From the NCBI GenBank assembly GCA_965216515.1, contig OZ244173.1:2170001-2234000 (forward strand): 64,000 nt of DNA. The letters are read 5' to 3'. Made by a program: the position numbers and the translations under genes. Positions 1-8,963 of this stretch are shown here, piece after piece (position 1 is the stretch's first letter; every line of letters starts with the position of its first letter). The notes beneath the pieces are model-generated. The model had not been told where the DNA came from. It searched no databases and was given only the letters and a program-made list of their open reading frames with translations. The stretch is from CAXMRP01 sp965216515. Its GTDB lineage: Bacteria > Pseudomonadota > Alphaproteobacteria > Rhizobiales > Afifellaceae.

Positions 1-1257
1 CACGACACCGATCACCCGCACCCGCGCTTCCGTCGCCGCGGCGGGCGCGGCAATGTCGAAATCCGTCGCTGAAAGCGGCCGGCGCAGCCGAACCGTATCG
101 CGGGCCGAGGCAGGATAATCGGCCGCCGGAATTTCGACCGCCAATGTTCCGCGGTCCGCCAGTTCCTCCCCGCGCGCAAATACCGTGTCGATCGCCAGTC
201 CGGGCAGATCGGAGACAATCAGGAAATCGGCAATTCGGCCCGGCGCGATCGCACCCAGTTCCCTGTCCAGCCCGAAATGCTGCGCGCTGTTCAGGGTCGC
301 CATCTGTATGGCGGTGATCGGGTTGAGCCCCTGGGCGATTGCGTGCCGCACGACCCGGTCCATGTGGCCGTCGCGCACCAGCGTGCCCGAATGGCTGTCA
401 TCGGTGCACAGGATGAAGTTGCGCGGGTCAAGTCCGTGCTCGGTCACCGCCTTGATCTGGGCGGCTACGTCATACCAGGCCGATCCGAGCCGCAGCATGG
501 CCCGCATCCCCTGGCGTACCCGGGCCATGGCGTCCTCAAGGCGCGTGCCTTCGTGATCGTCCGCCGGCCCGCCCGCCGCATAGGCGTGGAAAGGCACGCC
601 GAGATCCGGCGATGCATAGTGGCCGCCGACGGTCTTGCCCGCCGACATGGCCGCCGCAATCTCGCCGGTCATCTTCGGATCATTGGCGGCAACGCCGGGG
701 AAGTTCATCACCTCGCCAAGTCCGATGATGCGCGGCCATGTCATCGCCTCCGCGACGTCGTCCGGACCAAGTTCGGCCCCGGCCACTTCCAGTCCGGGCG
801 CGGAAGGCACGCAACTGGGCATCTGGACAAAGACGTTGATCGGCATGTTCGCCGCCTCGTCATGCATCAGCCTCACGCCGGCAAGACCGAGCACGTTGGC
901 GATCTCGTGCGGGTCTATGAACAGTGATGTCGTACCGTGCGGAATGACGGCGCGGACGAATTCGGTCACCGTCACCATGCCGCTTTCCACATGCAGGTGG
1001 GCGTCGCACAGGCCGGGCACCAGGTAGCGGCCGCCGGCGTCGATCACACGCGTCTGCGCGCCGATGGCGTGGTCGGCATTGATCCCGCAATAGGCGAAAC
1101 GGCCGGCCGACACGGCGAGATCGGTGTTCGCGATCACCTCGCCGGAATGGACATTGACCCACCGTCCGTTCTTGACGACGAGATCGGCCGGGGTCCGCCC
1201 GCTGGCCACATCGACCAGACGCGGCGCGACGTCGCGCCAGGGTTTGACCAGGTTCAT
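1..1257 (-). CDS. ade: Adenine deaminase (3' part beyond the window)
   Basis: Hydrolytic deamination of adenine to hypoxanthine in purine salvage. The reading frame runs from ATG at 1257 off the left edge, so 419 N-terminal residues are visible; family members are usually about 570-600 residues, so the C-terminal part is missing here. The amidohydrolase metal motif PGLCDAHLHVES lies at about residues 81-92, followed by IDPHEIANV (about 113), GLGEVMNFPGV (about 181) and the DDSHSG block (about 290), a set typical of bacterial adenine deaminase rather than of cytosine deaminase or dihydroorotase. It is preceded on the same strand by a LysR gene (138-bp gap), a possible regulator. Family assignment is firm; substrate is inferred from the family. 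Confidence 0.9.
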   Translation of the reverse strand, partial: MNLVKPWRDVAPRLVDVASGRTPADLVVKNGRWVNVHSGEVIANTDLAVSAGRFAYCGINADHAIGAQTRVIDAGGRYLVPGLCDAHLHVESGMVTVTEFVRAVIPHGTTSLFIDPHEIANVLGLAGVRLMHDEAANMPINVFVQMPSCVPSAPGLEVAGAELGPDDVAEAMTWPRIIGLGEVMNFPGVAANDPKMTGEIAAAMSAGKTVGGHYASPDLGVPFHAYAAGGPADDHEGTRLEDAMARVRQGMRAMLRLGSAWYDVAAQIKAVTEHGLDPRNFILCTDDSHSGTLVRDGHMDRVVRHAIAQGLNPITAIQMATLNSAQHFGLDRELGAIAPGRIADFLIVSDLPGLAIDTVFARGEELADRGTLAVEIPAADYPASARDTVRLRRPLSATDFDIAAPAAATEARVRVIGVV

Positions 1258-1395
1258 GTTGTTTGCCTCCCGATGCCGCAGCGGTTCGACGGATCTGCGC
1301 CCGACGCCCCGTTCACGTCCCGTATCGCCCTGGGACGATTGCGCAAATCCCAAACCGCCGGCCGCACACCGCCCGTTGTCCGGGCAGGCCGCCGC

Positions 1396-2316
1396 CTATG
1401 CCACGTCGCGGACGGACCGGAACGTCTCTGCATCGTCGTCCCGGCCGCCGGATTGGGTGTCTGCATCCGCCTTCGCATATTCCTGACGCAGGTACTGGGC
1501 AATGACCGAAGCAATCATTTCGTTCAGGGTTGCCGATATATAGACGTTGATCTTCATCGTCGGCAATTCCGGAAGACCACTATTGTCCGGCACCACGGCC
1601 AGGCCCGGATAGGTCATGCCGGAGAGCTGGGTGAAGATGGCGAAATCGGCGGCAATGGTCGCGTAAACCGCGCTCTCCGACTGTGTGTCGATTGCCAGTT
1701 TCCAGGCCCGGCCCTGGGCGTCAAGCGCCTCTGTCGCCGCCGTCCGGAAGGCACAGACCCGTTCGAAGGCGAGCGGAACCGGTTCATCATTCCATACGCT
1801 TCCCCCTTCCGCCCCGACCCAGACCAGCGGCTTCTCCACCAGGGTTTCGCCGCCCGCGTCGATGCCCACTTCCGTCGTCAGGATGATGTCGATAGTCCCG
1901 GCGCTGAACCGCTCCTTCAGTTGCGCCGTGAACGAGGAATCGAGATTGACGCGCACCCGCGGAAAGGCCCGGCGCAACCGCTTCAAGACCCGCGGAATGA
2001 CCGGATTGACGATGTCATGAGGCACGCCCAGCGTGACCTCGCCGTCAAACTCCGCATCCGTCATTCTGCGCCAGGTCTCGTCATTGAGCGCCAGGATCCG
2101 CCGGGCGTAGGAAACCAGCACCTCGCCTTCCGGGGTCAGCTTCACCGAGCGGCCCGACTTCTCCAAAAGCGGCCGCTCGAACGCCTCCTCCAGTCGCTTG
2201 AGCTGCATGGAGACCGCGGACTGGGTGCGGTTGAGGCTGTTGGCGGCGCGGGTCACGCCGCCCAGATCCGCCACCGCGACAAAACTGCGCAACGCCGTGA
2301 TATCAAGATTCCGCAT
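1396..2316 (-). CDS. LysR-family transcriptional regulator
   Basis: 306-residue regulator with the usual LTTR layout: an N-terminal winged helix-turn-helix at about residues 5-64 (LRSFVAVADLGGVTRAANSL, then SAVSMQLKRLEEAFERPLLE) and a periplasmic-binding-like effector domain from about residue 90. Length is normal for the family. It lies between an adenine deaminase gene downstream and a Gfo/Idh/MocA oxidoreductase gene upstream, all on the minus strand, so either could be its target. A palindrome sits just upstream of its start (2326-2344). Effector unknown. Confidence 0.92.
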   Translation of the reverse strand: MRNLDITALRSFVAVADLGGVTRAANSLNRTQSAVSMQLKRLEEAFERPLLEKSGRSVKLTPEGEVLVSYARRILALNDETWRRMTDAEFDGEVTLGVPHDIVNPVIPRVLKRLRRAFPRVRVNLDSSFTAQLKERFSAGTIDIILTTEVGIDAGGETLVEKPLVWVGAEGGSVWNDEPVPLAFERVCAFRTAATEALDAQGRAWKLAIDTQSESAVYATIAADFAIFTQLSGMTYPGLAVVPDNSGLPELPTMKINVYISATLNEMIASVIAQYLRQEYAKADADTQSGGRDDDAETFRSVRDVA

Positions 2317-2325
2317 TTTTACTAT

Positions 2326-2344
2326 CCATCAATATTGAAGATGG
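2326..2344. promoter_or_regulatory. Palindrome upstream of the LysR gene (candidate autoregulatory site)
   Basis: Nested dyad: CCATC (2326-2330) and GATGG (2340-2344) flank AATATTGAA, with a perfect 10-bp palindrome TCAATATTGA at 2329-2338. It begins 10 bp before the LysR start codon and is A/T-rich against a GC-rich background. LysR regulators often bind imperfect T-N11-A dyads near their own start, so autoregulation is a reasonable inference. Confidence 0.4.
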
Positions 2345-2390
2345 GAATCTCCCGTTCCATCAACAATAATGACGGAAAAGGGCGCTCGGG

Positions 2391-3392
2391 TCAAAGCGCC
2401 ACCCACTGGTTTTCGGCTGCCGAACGAAACACGGCATCGATCATTTCCATATTGAGGATCGTCATCTCCAGCGGCAGCACCTGCGCGCATTCACCACGGA
2501 TCGCCCGCGAGAACACATCGCCCTGGATCGTATATTGGTCAGCGGTGTCGAAGACGATTTCACGGGCGCGGGAACCGTCCGCTTCCGAGCCGTCATCGAC
2601 AAAGATCCGGGTTGGCCGGTCCGGCGGCGCATTGAAGGGAACCTCGATCTCGATCCGGCCCGTCGTGCCCAGCACCTGAACCTTTTGATAGGGGACAAGC
2701 TGGGTGGAGACGGTAAATGTCGAATGGCCGCCCGGATATTCCACCAGGGCCGAAGTCAGCCTGTCGGTCTTGAAGACCGGATCCCGCTCGATTGTCCCGA
2801 CCACCCGCTTCGGTCGCTCGTCAAACAGAAACTGCGGCATCGTCAGCGCATAGCACCCGATATCGTACAGCGCACCGCCACCGATATCGGCCATATTTCG
2901 AACGTTGTTCGGATCGACATTGTGGTAGGCGAAGACGACGGAGACCGCGCGCAATTCGCCGATTTTGCCATCCTTCACCAGGTCCCTCGCTTTCAGCCAC
3001 TGCGGATGCGATCGGGTCATGAACGCCTCCTGGATCAACACGCCATTGCGGTCCCGGGCGGCGATCAGCTGTTGCGCCTCCCGCGCGTCCAGCGCCACCG
3101 GTTTCTCGCACAGCACATGCTTGCCCGCGTCGGCGGCCTGCACGGACACCGGAACATGAAGATGATTGGGCAGCGGATTGTAGACAGCCTCGATGTCCGG
3201 ATCGGCCAGCAGGTCCTCGTAGGAACCGTAGGCGCGTTCAATACCCAGCTGATCGGCTGCGGCCCGGGCCTTTTCCAAAGAGCGGGATGCGATCGCCGCC
3301 ACCTCGCTCATTTCGCCCTTCATCATCGCCGGATTGACTTTTTCCATACCGATTTTGGCGGTGGAGATAATTCCCCATTTTACCTTGCTCAA
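2391..3392 (-). CDS. Gfo/Idh/MocA-family NAD(P)-dependent oxidoreductase
   Basis: 333-residue dehydrogenase of the glucose-fructose oxidoreductase/inositol dehydrogenase superfamily. The N-terminal Rossmann fold begins at residue 5 (WGIISTAKIG), the family lysine motif CEKPVAL is at about residues 95-101, and the C-terminal alpha/beta domain carries GGGALYDIGCYAL. Members oxidise or reduce sugars, polyols and related hydroxy compounds; the substrate cannot be read from sequence. It is divergent from deoC (299 bp between start codons) and upstream of the LysR gene with a 74-bp gap. Confidence 0.9.
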   Translation of the reverse strand: MSKVKWGIISTAKIGMEKVNPAMMKGEMSEVAAIASRSLEKARAAADQLGIERAYGSYEDLLADPDIEAVYNPLPNHLHVPVSVQAADAGKHVLCEKPVALDAREAQQLIAARDRNGVLIQEAFMTRSHPQWLKARDLVKDGKIGELRAVSVVFAYHNVDPNNVRNMADIGGGALYDIGCYALTMPQFLFDERPKRVVGTIERDPVFKTDRLTSALVEYPGGHSTFTVSTQLVPYQKVQVLGTTGRIEIEVPFNAPPDRPTRIFVDDGSEADGSRAREIVFDTADQYTIQGDVFSRAIRGECAQVLPLEMTILNMEMIDAVFRSAAENQWVAL

Positions 3393-3639
3393 AACAGGTT
3401 TCCCCCTTTGGTCGCTATCGTTCCCTGGTCATGGGTGTCTGCACCTTGGCCAAGCAGCCATCCGATGGCAACCGCGCACATATGCATGGGTTCCCTGTCC
3501 GCCCCGCGAGACCGATCCACCCCGCCGGATAAGTATGCTAAGAGCACAGGCGGCCGAAGCCGCACGCGCCGTCGCCCGCCGGGCCGTGGCAATAAAGGCG
3601 GCGCAATGGTCGGCGGCGCTGGGTCTGGCGGCGCTTAGG

Positions 3640-3690
3640 TCGCGGGGGAATGGGCGTAGCGGAGTAATGGGTGTAACGGAGTAATGGGTG
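3640..3690 (+). repeat. Triplicated 17-bp unit abutting the deoC start
   Basis: Two near-identical 17-bp units, 3657-3673 and 3674-3690, differ at one base; a degenerate third copy is at 3640-3656 (about 13/17 identical). Each clear unit contains GGAG followed by ATG and GTG triplets, so the duplication multiplied a ribosome binding site. The last GGAG (3678-3681) is 9 nt from the chosen ATG at 3691 and 6 nt from an in-frame GTG at 3688. The rest of the 3393-3687 divergent intergenic region shows no recognisable gene. Confidence 0.85.
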
Positions 3691-4704
3691 ATGTCGACAG
3701 ATAATCAATCGGGGTCCGGCGCGACGATCCATCGGTTGCACGCGCCCAACCGGCTCCAGCCGGACAATCCGGCCATTCCGTTCAATCCCGACTTCGTCGA
3801 CAGGGTTGCCGTCAACCGCTCCGCCACCGAACGGCGCGCGGCGACGCTGATCACCCGGCGCACTGTCAAGAAGAAGTGGCAGGCGGCATGGCTGCTTCAG
3901 GCCCTGGAGTGCATCGACCTGACGACGTTGAGCGGCGACGACACCGCCGGCCGGGTCCGGCGGCTATGCGCCAAGGCCCGAAATCCGTTACGCCAGGACC
4001 TCAAGGACAATCTCGGTCTGGGCGACCGCACGCTCCATGTCGGCGCTGTCTGCGTCTATCACCGGTTTATCGACACGGCGGTTGCCGCGCTTGCCGGTAC
4101 CGAAATACCGGTGGCCGCGGTCTCGACGGGATTCCCCGCCGGTCTTTCACCCCTCCAGACCCGGTTGAAGGAGATCGAGGCTTCTGTCGCGGCCGGCGCC
4201 CGCGAGATCGATATCGTGATCACCAGGGAACATGCCCTGACCGGCAATTGGCGGGCGCTCTACGACGAGGTCGCCGCCTGCAAGGCCGCCTGCGGTCCGG
4301 CGCACATGAAAACCATTCTCGCGACAGGTGACCTGAAGACGCTCCGCAATGTTGCCCGTGCCGCGTGGGTCGCGATGATGGCCGGCTCCGATTTCATCAA
4401 GACATCCACCGGCAAGGAAGGCGTCAATGCCACGCTGCCTGTTTCGCTGACCATGGTGCGCGCGATTCGCGCCTATCGCGACGCGACCGGCCATGTTGTC
4501 GGGTTCAAACCCGCCGGCGGCATCTCCACCGCCAAGGATGCGCTCGCCTACATGTACCTGATGAAAGAGGAGTTGGGCATCGCCTGGATGCGGCCCGGCC
4601 TGTTCCGGTTCGGTGCCTCGTCGCTGCTCTCCGACATCGAGCGCCAGCTTGAACACTTCACGACCGGCCGGTACGCCTCGCTCGACCACCACGCGCTGGC
4701 CTGA
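3691..4704 (+). CDS. deoC: Deoxyribose-phosphate aldolase
   Basis: Cleaves 2-deoxyribose-5-phosphate to glyceraldehyde-3-phosphate and acetaldehyde in deoxynucleoside catabolism. About 337 residues, longer than the roughly 260-residue E. coli enzyme because of an N-terminal extension of about 75 residues. Active-site residues are present: D174 in REIDIV, the Schiff-base lysine K237 in DFIKTSTGK, and K273 in GFKPAGGIS (by comparison with E. coli D102, K167, K201). ATG 3691 is chosen for its spacing to GGAG; GTG 3688 would add one residue. It is followed after 41 bp by an aldehyde dehydrogenase that could oxidise the acetaldehyde product. Confidence 0.95.
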   Translation: MSTDNQSGSGATIHRLHAPNRLQPDNPAIPFNPDFVDRVAVNRSATERRAATLITRRTVKKKWQAAWLLQALECIDLTTLSGDDTAGRVRRLCAKARNPLRQDLKDNLGLGDRTLHVGAVCVYHRFIDTAVAALAGTEIPVAAVSTGFPAGLSPLQTRLKEIEASVAAGAREIDIVITREHALTGNWRALYDEVAACKAACGPAHMKTILATGDLKTLRNVARAAWVAMMAGSDFIKTSTGKEGVNATLPVSLTMVRAIRAYRDATGHVVGFKPAGGISTAKDALAYMYLMKEELGIAWMRPGLFRFGASSLLSDIERQLEHFTTGRYASLDHHALA

Positions 4705-4745
4705 CGAATCGCCTGTGCGATCCGGCCAAACACGGGAACAATCTC

Positions 4746-7103
4746 ATGTCCGTCGCTGAAATCCTCGAATCTCTGGAATACGGACCTGCGCCGGAAAGCG
4801 ATGCCGAGGCGCGCGCCTGGCTCGCCGGCCACGGCGAGGGATGCCGGTTGTTCATCGGCGGCAAATGGCGGGTGCCGAAGTCCGCGAAATGGTTTTCGAC
4901 CGTGGAGCCCGCGACCGGCAAGCGGCTGGCGCGGATAGCGGAAGGCAATGCGCGGGACATCGATTCCGCAGTCAGGGCCGCCCGCAAGGCGCAAGGCCCC
5001 TGGGCCGCCCTCTCCGGCCATGAACGGTCGCGCTACCTTTATGCCATCGCCCGCATCGTCCAGCGCAACAGCCGGCTTCTCGCCGTCGTCGAGGCGCTGG
5101 AGAACGGCAAGCCGATCCGGGAGACCCGCGATATCGACATTCCGCTGGTTGCCAGGCACTTCTATCACCATGCCGGATGGGCGCAGCTGATGGCGACAAG
5201 CCTCACAGATCGCGAACCCGTTGGCGTCTGCGGGCAGATCATCCCCTGGAATTTTCCGCTTCTCATGCTCGCCTGGAAGATCGCTCCGGCCATTGCGCTG
5301 GGCAACACGGTGGTCCTGAAGCCGGCCGAATTCACGTCGCTCACGGCGATCCTTTTCGCCGAGCTTTGCCAGCGCATCGGTCTGCCGCCCGGCGTTGTCA
5401 ACATCGTTACCGGCGCCGGCGAGACGGGCGCCGCGCTTGTCGGCCACCCCGATGTCGACAAGATCGCCTTTACCGGCTCCACCGAGGTCGGCCGCACAAT
5501 CCGCAGGGCAACGGCCGGCTCCGGCAAGGCCCTGACCCTGGAACTCGGCGGCAAGTCGCCGTTTGTTGTGTTTGAGGACGCCGACATCGACGGCGCGGTG
5601 GAAGGCGTCGTCGATGCCATCTGGTTCAACCAGGGGCAGGTTTGTTGCGCCGGCTCGCGCCTGCTCGTCCAGGAGGGAATACATGACGCCTTTATCAGCC
5701 GGCTCAAGGCCCGCATGGAGACACTCCGCGTCGGCGATCCCCTCGACAAGGCAATCGACATCGGCGCCATCGTCGATCCGGTGCAGCTTGACCGCATCAA
5801 GGCGCTGGTCGCCACCGGTGCCTCCGAAGGCGCCGAAGTGTGGCAGCCGGCGACCGCCCTTCCCGAGACCGGTTGCTTTTACCCGCCGACGCTCCTGACC
5901 GGGGTCCATCCCGCCGCGACTGTCGCCCGGGTGGAAATTTTCGGTCCGGTTCTCACCGCCATGAGTTTCCGCACCCCCGATGAGGCCGTCGATCTCGCCA
6001 ACAACACAGCTTATGGGCTCGCCGCCAGCGTCTGGTCGGAATCGATCAACCTGGCCCTCGATGTCGCGCCGAAGTTGAAATGCGGGGTCGTCTGGGTCAA
6101 TTCCACAAATCTGTTTGATGCATCGGCCGGTTTTGGCGGCTATAAGGAATCCGGCTTTGGCCGCGAGGGCGGCCGCGAGGGGGTCTTTGCCTACACCCGA
6201 CCCCGCCCCGGCAAGCCTGTCGGCACGGCGGCGATATCCGCATCCAGCCCGCCGGCGGCGCCCGTTGCCATCGATCGCACCGCCAAAATGTATATCGACG
6301 GGCGGCAGGTCCGCGCCGATGGCGGCTACGCACGCGCCGTCACCTCGCCGGATGGCCGACTGATCGGCGAAGTCGGCGAGGGCAACCGCAAGGACATCCG
6401 CAACGCCGTGGAGGCTGCCCGCAATGCCACCGGCTGGTCATCTGCGGGCGAGCACAATCGTGCGCAGGTGATCTACTATATCGCCGAAAATCTCGATGCC
6501 CGGGCGGACGAGTTTGCCCGCCGCATCGCCGCCATGACCGGTGCCGGCATGGCCGCCGCACGCCGCGAGGTCACCGCCAGTGTCGCCCGGCTGTTCGCCA
6601 ATGCCGCCTGGGCCGACAAGTACGATGGCGCCGTCCACCGGCCGCCGATCCGCGGCCTGGCGCTCGCCATGAACGAACCCGTCGGCGTCATCGCCATCGT
6701 CTGCCCGGCGTCGGCGCCCCTGCTTGCCTTCGTTTCGCTCGTTGCCCCGGCCATCGCCATGGGCAATCGTGTCATCGCGCTTCCATCGCAATCCGGCCCG
6801 CTTGCCGCCACCGATCTGTATCAGGTGTTGGAGACCTCCGATCTGCCTGGCGGCGTGGTCAATATCGTGACCGGAAGCCATGCCGCTCTGGGCGTCGAGC
6901 TGGCCCGCCACGACGCCGTCGACGCAATCTGGTGTTTCGGCGCACCGGAGCTTGCCGGCGACATCGAATCCGCATCTGCCGGCAATCTGAAACAAACCTG
7001 GACCCACACCGCGCCCTGCAACTGGTTTGTTGATGGCGAGGGCCCCGAACAGCTTCGTCACGCCTGCCAGGTCAAGAACATCTGGATTCCCTATGGCGAA
7101 TGA
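4746..7103 (+). CDS. Two-domain aldehyde dehydrogenase, ALDH16-like
   Basis: 785 residues. The first ALDH module (about 40-490) has PWNFPLLM, ELGGKSP with the general-base glutamate (about E266) and the catalytic cysteine at C300 in NQGQVCCAGSR. A second, shorter ALDH-like module (about 515-785) follows (GVIAIVCPASAPLLAF, GGVVNIVTGSH) but shows no NQGQxC cysteine, so it is probably non-catalytic. This active-plus-decayed tandem architecture is that of the ALDH16 family. Position directly after deoC suggests oxidation of acetaldehyde or a deoxyribose-derived aldehyde; that is inference. Its last 11 bases overlap the start of anmK. Confidence 0.88.
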   Translation: MSVAEILESLEYGPAPESDAEARAWLAGHGEGCRLFIGGKWRVPKSAKWFSTVEPATGKRLARIAEGNARDIDSAVRAARKAQGPWAALSGHERSRYLYAIARIVQRNSRLLAVVEALENGKPIRETRDIDIPLVARHFYHHAGWAQLMATSLTDREPVGVCGQIIPWNFPLLMLAWKIAPAIALGNTVVLKPAEFTSLTAILFAELCQRIGLPPGVVNIVTGAGETGAALVGHPDVDKIAFTGSTEVGRTIRRATAGSGKALTLELGGKSPFVVFEDADIDGAVEGVVDAIWFNQGQVCCAGSRLLVQEGIHDAFISRLKARMETLRVGDPLDKAIDIGAIVDPVQLDRIKALVATGASEGAEVWQPATALPETGCFYPPTLLTGVHPAATVARVEIFGPVLTAMSFRTPDEAVDLANNTAYGLAASVWSESINLALDVAPKLKCGVVWVNSTNLFDASAGFGGYKESGFGREGGREGVFAYTRPRPGKPVGTAAISASSPPAAPVAIDRTAKMYIDGRQVRADGGYARAVTSPDGRLIGEVGEGNRKDIRNAVEAARNATGWSSAGEHNRAQVIYYIAENLDARADEFARRIAAMTGAGMAAARREVTASVARLFANAAWADKYDGAVHRPPIRGLALAMNEPVGVIAIVCPASAPLLAFVSLVAPAIAMGNRVIALPSQSGPLAATDLYQVLETSDLPGGVVNIVTGSHAALGVELARHDAVDAIWCFGAPELAGDIESASAGNLKQTWTHTAPCNWFVDGEGPEQLRHACQVKNIWIPYGE

Positions 7104-8217
7104 GGAGGATGCCGGCGGGCAGCTGTTTGTCGGTCTGATGACCGGCACATCCTTCGATGGCATCGACGCCGCGCTAATGACAACCGACGGCAAGGCCCAA
7201 ATCGAGCCTGGTCCGACGCGGTTCAGCGCCTATGACGAGCCGTTTCGCGCCCGCCTGCGTGCCGTCATGGGCCGGCGGTCCGCACCCGGCGACCTCGTGG
7301 CCGATCTGACCGACCGCCATGCCGGGATTGTCGCCGGCTTGTTACGGGAATACGGGTTGGCCGCGGATCGCGTTGCCGCCATAGGTTTTCACGGCCAAAC
7401 CATTTTTCACGCGCCGGCCGACCGTCTGACCGTCCAGATCGGCGATCCGGCGCGGCTTGCCCGCAGGACCGGCATCGACGTCGTGTCCGACTTTCGTCAG
7501 GCCGATGTGGCGGCCGGCGGCGAGGGCGCTCCCATTGCACCGGTCTATCACCGGACCCTTCTCGCCGGCGGCCCGCTGCCGGCTGTGATGGTCAATATCG
7601 GCGGCGTCGCCAACGTCACCTGGACCGACGGCGAACGCCTGGTGGCCTTCGACTGCGGCCCGGGAAATGCGCCGATCGACGATTTCCTGCAGACAAGATC
7701 GGGCTTGCCTTTCGACGAGGATGGCCGGATCGCCCGATCCGGAACCGCCGATCCGGAGGTCATCTCCGCCTTCCTCGATCAGCCATACTTTGTTCGCAAG
7801 CCGCCCAAATCGCTCGATCGCGACGAACTCCGGCGCCCCGCACTGGACCGTATGTCGGTCGAGGACGGCGTCGCCACTTTGACCGGGGCCAGCGTTGCCG
7901 GCATCGCCGCGGCTGCCCGCTGGTTTCCCGCTCCGGCGGTCCGCTGGATCGTCTGCGGCGGCGGCAGATTGAACGGCGCGATCATGGACGGACTTGCCGC
8001 CGCCGTGGCGGCGCCGGTAATGGCGGCGGAGGACATGGGCATCGACGGCGGCAATCTGGAAGCCCACATGATCGCCTATCTCGCCGCCCGCTCCCTCGCC
8101 GGCCTCCCCCTGACATTTCCGGGCACAACCGGTGTCGCCGCACCGTTGACCGGTGGCCGCACCTATCGGCGACCGGCCGCCGGCACCGGGCCCGGACAAA
8201 CGGCGGCAACACGATGA
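7093..8217 (+). CDS. anmK: Anhydro-N-acetylmuramic acid kinase
   Basis: Phosphorylates and opens 1,6-anhydro-MurNAc to MurNAc-6-phosphate in cell-wall recycling. The 374-residue protein starts with the family signature GLMTGTSFDGIDAAL near residue 15, then GFHGQTIFH, VNIGGVANVT, FDCGPGNAPID and WIVCGGGRLNGAIM, all conserved AnmK blocks. The frame is open upstream to 7027, but ATG 7093 places the signature at the normal distance from the N-terminus. Start overlaps the ALDH gene; stop overlaps the next gene as ATGA, so translation is probably coupled. Confidence 0.93.
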   Translation: MANEEDAGGQLFVGLMTGTSFDGIDAALMTTDGKAQIEPGPTRFSAYDEPFRARLRAVMGRRSAPGDLVADLTDRHAGIVAGLLREYGLAADRVAAIGFHGQTIFHAPADRLTVQIGDPARLARRTGIDVVSDFRQADVAAGGEGAPIAPVYHRTLLAGGPLPAVMVNIGGVANVTWTDGERLVAFDCGPGNAPIDDFLQTRSGLPFDEDGRIARSGTADPEVISAFLDQPYFVRKPPKSLDRDELRRPALDRMSVEDGVATLTGASVAGIAAAARWFPAPAVRWIVCGGGRLNGAIMDGLAAAVAAPVMAAEDMGIDGGNLEAHMIAYLAARSLAGLPLTFPGTTGVAAPLTGGRTYRRPAAGTGPGQTAATR

Positions 8218-8858
8218 ACCGCCCGATCACATGCCAGGGCGATATCGACCGCGGTCTGGCGGCGCTACTTGCCGCCGACCCGCGCCTGGCCGACATACAC
8301 GACGTGGCCGGTTCTCTCCCGCTTCGCCTGCGCGCCGGCGATTTCGAGGGTCTGGCATCGATTATCGTTTCCCAGCAGATTTCCAGATCCGCCGCCCAAT
8401 CCATCTGGGCGCGGGTGGCCGGGCGCTTTGCGCCATTGACCGCGACGGCCATCGCCGCTGCCACCGACCAGGAATTGCAGGACTGCGGCCTGTCGCGACC
8501 CAAGATCCGCACATTCCGAGCCATCGCCGAGGCTTGCGCCGGCGGGCTCGATCTTGGTCGCATGCACCGCCTGCCGCCCGACGAGGCGATTGCGGTGATG
8601 ACAGCAATCAAGGGCGTGGGCCCCTGGACTGCGGAAGTCTATTTGTTGTTCTGCTGTGGTCACGCCGACATATTTCCGGCCGGCGATATCGCATTGCAAA
8701 GCGCGGTGCGGGACGCGTTCGGACTGGACGACCGGCCCGATGACAAGGACTTGCGCCGAATCGCCAGCGACTGGTCGCCCTGGCGCGGCGTCGCGGCGCG
8801 CCTGTTCTGGGCATACTACAGCGCCTGCCGGTCCGGCCGCGACATCATCCCCGTTTGA
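8214..8858 (+). CDS. DNA-3-methyladenine glycosylase II, AlkA-type
   Basis: 214-residue HhH-GPD glycosylase that excises alkylated bases. Seen: IIVSQQISRSAAQSIWARVA (about residue 47-66), the helix-hairpin-helix IKGVGPWTAEVYLLF (about 130-144) and the catalytic aspartate in FPAGDIALQSAV about 15 residues later. It lacks the N-terminal domain of E. coli AlkA and resembles the compact bacterial forms. Start codon overlaps the anmK stop (ATGA), so it is translated in the deoC-ALDH-anmK operon although its repair function is unrelated to sugar metabolism. Confidence 0.92.
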   Translation: MNRPITCQGDIDRGLAALLAADPRLADIHDVAGSLPLRLRAGDFEGLASIIVSQQISRSAAQSIWARVAGRFAPLTATAIAAATDQELQDCGLSRPKIRTFRAIAEACAGGLDLGRMHRLPPDEAIAVMTAIKGVGPWTAEVYLLFCCGHADIFPAGDIALQSAVRDAFGLDDRPDDKDLRRIASDWSPWRGVAARLFWAYYSACRSGRDIIPV

Positions 8859-8963
8859 GTGTGCCTGTGTTGATCGCAATCGGCCCCGCCGTCATATTGC
8901 AAACATTGCGACGCGATCCTGTGCCGCCGCGCTTTCCCGCAATCTGAAGGACATATCCGCTCC

